A stretch of 5,071 nucleotides of DNA from Acidobacteriota bacterium (GTDB lineage Bacteria; Acidobacteriota; Terriglobia; Acidoferrales; UBA7541): positions 1 to 5,071 of the forward strand of contig JAFAZL010000644.1 of the NCBI GenBank assembly GCA_019239815.1, in the 5' to 3' direction. Position 1 is the first letter of the stretch. Every line of letters starts with the position of its first letter. A program made the position numbers and the translations under genes. The notes below the pieces were generated by a model. The model ran no database searches. It was not told where the DNA came from and saw only the letters and a list, made by a program, of their open reading frames with translations. Positions 4,485 through 5,071 of this stretch are shown piece by piece.

Positions 4485-4776
4485 ACTTCAGAACGGCATC
4501 CTTGAGCGCTTTCGACGGGCGCAGGCGGACGACGGTCTTCGCCTTGATCTTGATCGCTTCACCGGTCTGGGGGTTGCGGCCCATGCGAGCTTTGCGGTGC
4601 GCCTTGACGACGCGGCCGATGCCCGGAATCACGAACTTGCCTGCGCCACCCTTGGCTTCTTTCACGGCGAGCTTGAAAAGCTCTTCGAAGAAAGTCGCTG
4701 CGGTTTTCTTGGGTGTGCCGGCTTTTTCGGCGATGTGTGCAACGATCTTGGTCTTGCTCAAAGGCTTGGCTGCCAT
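4483..4776 (-). CDS. HU/IHF-family nucleoid DNA-binding protein
   Basis: A small basic protein of 97 residues that bends and packs DNA as a dimer in the nucleoid. The N-terminal helices (about 7-40) include SKTKIVAHIAEKAG and the FFEELFKLAVKEA segment. The beta region IPGIGRVVKAHRKARMGRNPQTGEAIKIKAK follows, shown by GIGRVVK (52-58), the arm tip GRNPQTGEAIKI (66-77) with Pro69, which in HU/IHF intercalates into DNA, and the closing helix SKALKDAV (88-95). HU proteins are usually about 90 residues, so this is normal with a slightly longer N-terminus. The ATG is fixed by an in-frame TAG 12 bases upstream. GAGGAGG lies 13 bases before it, a longer spacing than usual. It has its own promoter, operator-like site and structured leader. 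HU versus IHF subunit cannot be decided from sequence alone. Confidence 0.95.
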   Translation of the reverse strand: MAAKPLSKTKIVAHIAEKAGTPKKTAATFFEELFKLAVKEAKGGAGKFVIPGIGRVVKAHRKARMGRNPQTGEAIKIKAKTVVRLRPSKALKDAVLK

Positions 4777-4789
4777 CTTTTGTTTCTAT

Positions 4790-4796
4790 CCTCCTC
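4790..4796 (-). promoter_or_regulatory. HU ribosome binding site with long spacer
   Basis: GAGGAGG on the minus strand is an excellent Shine-Dalgarno match but stands 13 bases from the ATG at 4776, against a usual 5-9. The spacer is A-rich. No other candidate start lies closer, and the frame is stopped by TAG upstream. Confidence 0.65.
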
Positions 4797-4809
4797 AGAT
4801 TTTCAAGTC

Positions 4810-4834
4810 GGTGTCGAACGTTGCGTTCGAGACC
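4810..4834 (-). promoter_or_regulatory. Strong inverted repeat in the HU 5' leader
   Basis: TCGAACG (4814-4820) and CGTTCGA (4824-4830) form a perfect 7-bp stem with loop TTG. After one G-G mismatch GGT/ACC (4810-4812/4832-4834) extends it to eleven positions. TTCAAG (4802-4807) and CTTGAA (4854-4859) can pair around the whole element. It lies between promoter and ribosome site, so it may be an mRNA leader structure, or a DNA operator if it acts as duplex. Confidence 0.5.
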
Positions 4835-4877
4835 AGCCGCGGGTTCTCCCCCTCTTGAAGCACGAAAATCCGGGCCG

Positions 4878-4897
4878 CATTGGACTATAAGCCAATG
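4878..4897. promoter_or_regulatory. Operator-like inverted repeat over the HU -10 box
   Basis: CATTGG (4878-4883) and CCAATG (4892-4897) are perfect 6-bp arms around ACTATAAG. The proposed -10 hexamer of the HU promoter (TATAGT, 4889-4884 on the minus strand) lies inside the spacer, where a bound dimer would block RNA polymerase. Confidence 0.45.
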
Positions 4898-4913
4898 ATT
4901 ACGAGGAACGCAA
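4884..4913 (-). promoter_or_regulatory. Probable sigma-70-type promoter of the HU gene
   Basis: On the minus strand TATAGT (4889-4884; five of six to TATAAT) is preceded by TTGCGT (4913-4908; three of six to TTGACA) with an 18-base spacer. A start near 4877 would give a leader of about 100 bases carrying the hairpin and the GAGGAGG site. The -35 match is only fair. Confidence 0.5.
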
Positions 4914-5071
4914 GCAGCAAAGGGCGAAAAAGCGAGGAAAAATGCGGGATTTTGGGGAGTGGGATGCGGGAATGTTGATTATTAGCGGGGATTTCCACAG
5001 TGGTAAGCGTCACGCCGTCACAGTTGCAAGGAATCATCAATCGAATTTGAGCTGATGTTTCCCGCTTCGCT
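4914..5071. other. Right-end intergenic stretch without a supported gene
   Basis: Nothing firm is seen. A 37-codon ORF (4942-5055, +) has a GAGG a few bases upstream but no recognisable motif. CGTCAC occurs twice, eight bases apart (5008-5013 and 5016-5021), and GCGT-C-ACGC (5007-5015) overlaps the first. An ATG at 5055 opens to the window edge with too few codons to judge. Confidence 0.4.

Noticed and set aside
4373..4858. 161-codon plus ORF across the HU gene
   Set aside because: It is antisense to an unmistakable HU/IHF protein and runs through repeat copy B and the HU leader.
4942..5055. 37-codon plus ORF at the right end
   Set aside because: A GAGG lies upstream, but the product has no motif, and a frame this short is expected by chance.
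1..5071. Complete insertion sequence, prophage or defence system
   Set aside because: No transposase, integrase, phage structural or nuclease/toxin-like protein is encoded on either strand, and all five genes belong to other families.

Overview
The window looks like ordinary chromosomal DNA from a free-living, GC-rich, Gram-negative bacterium, most likely an acidobacterium (Acidobacteriota). That assignment is an inference. It rests on the intergenic repeat families (heptamer tandem repeats, GGGGCTAAAGCCCC hairpins, ATCCTTCG...CTCAGGAT palindromes), which I associate from memory with acidobacterial genomes, and on the gene types. No rRNA or other marker gene is present to prove it.

Layout, left to right. 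(1) A five-unit heptamer repeat (10-44) abuts the start of an M20-family metallodipeptidase (45-1415, +). (2) A 419-base gap (1416-1834) has no convincing gene but holds palindromes and hairpins, and leads into a DUF169-family gene (1835-2554, +). (3) A palindromic dispersed repeat (2601-2636) and a strong minus-strand terminator (2656-2688) separate it from a convergent gene for a small exported class I cytochrome c (2748-3128, -). (4) The 433-base divergent gap (3129-3561) carries an 11-bp-period direct repeat, a palindrome, a composite hairpin repeat and several small inverted repeats. (5) A four-repeat TPR protein (3562-4044, +) ends in a UUCG-tetraloop terminator (4083-4108). (6) About 400 bases between the TPR and HU genes are packed with repeats: tandem units of 7, 8 and 9 bases, a polypurine run, two copies of a palindromic repeat and a minus-strand terminator. 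(7) An HU/IHF-type nucleoid protein (4483-4776, -) has a plausible promoter whose -10 box lies inside a perfect inverted repeat, and a leader with a strong hairpin. (8) The right end (4914-5071) has no supported gene.

The five genes look like independent single-gene transcription units. Orientations alternate (++ - + -), terminators separate them, and no overlap or shared pathway links them: peptide breakdown, a function-unknown protein, electron transfer, a protein-interaction scaffold and chromosome packaging. I see no phage, transposase, CRISPR or defence genes. The most unusual material is non-coding: the repeat cluster at the HU 3' end, the operator-like sites before the cytochrome and HU genes, and an abrupt GC drop inside the dipeptidase gene.
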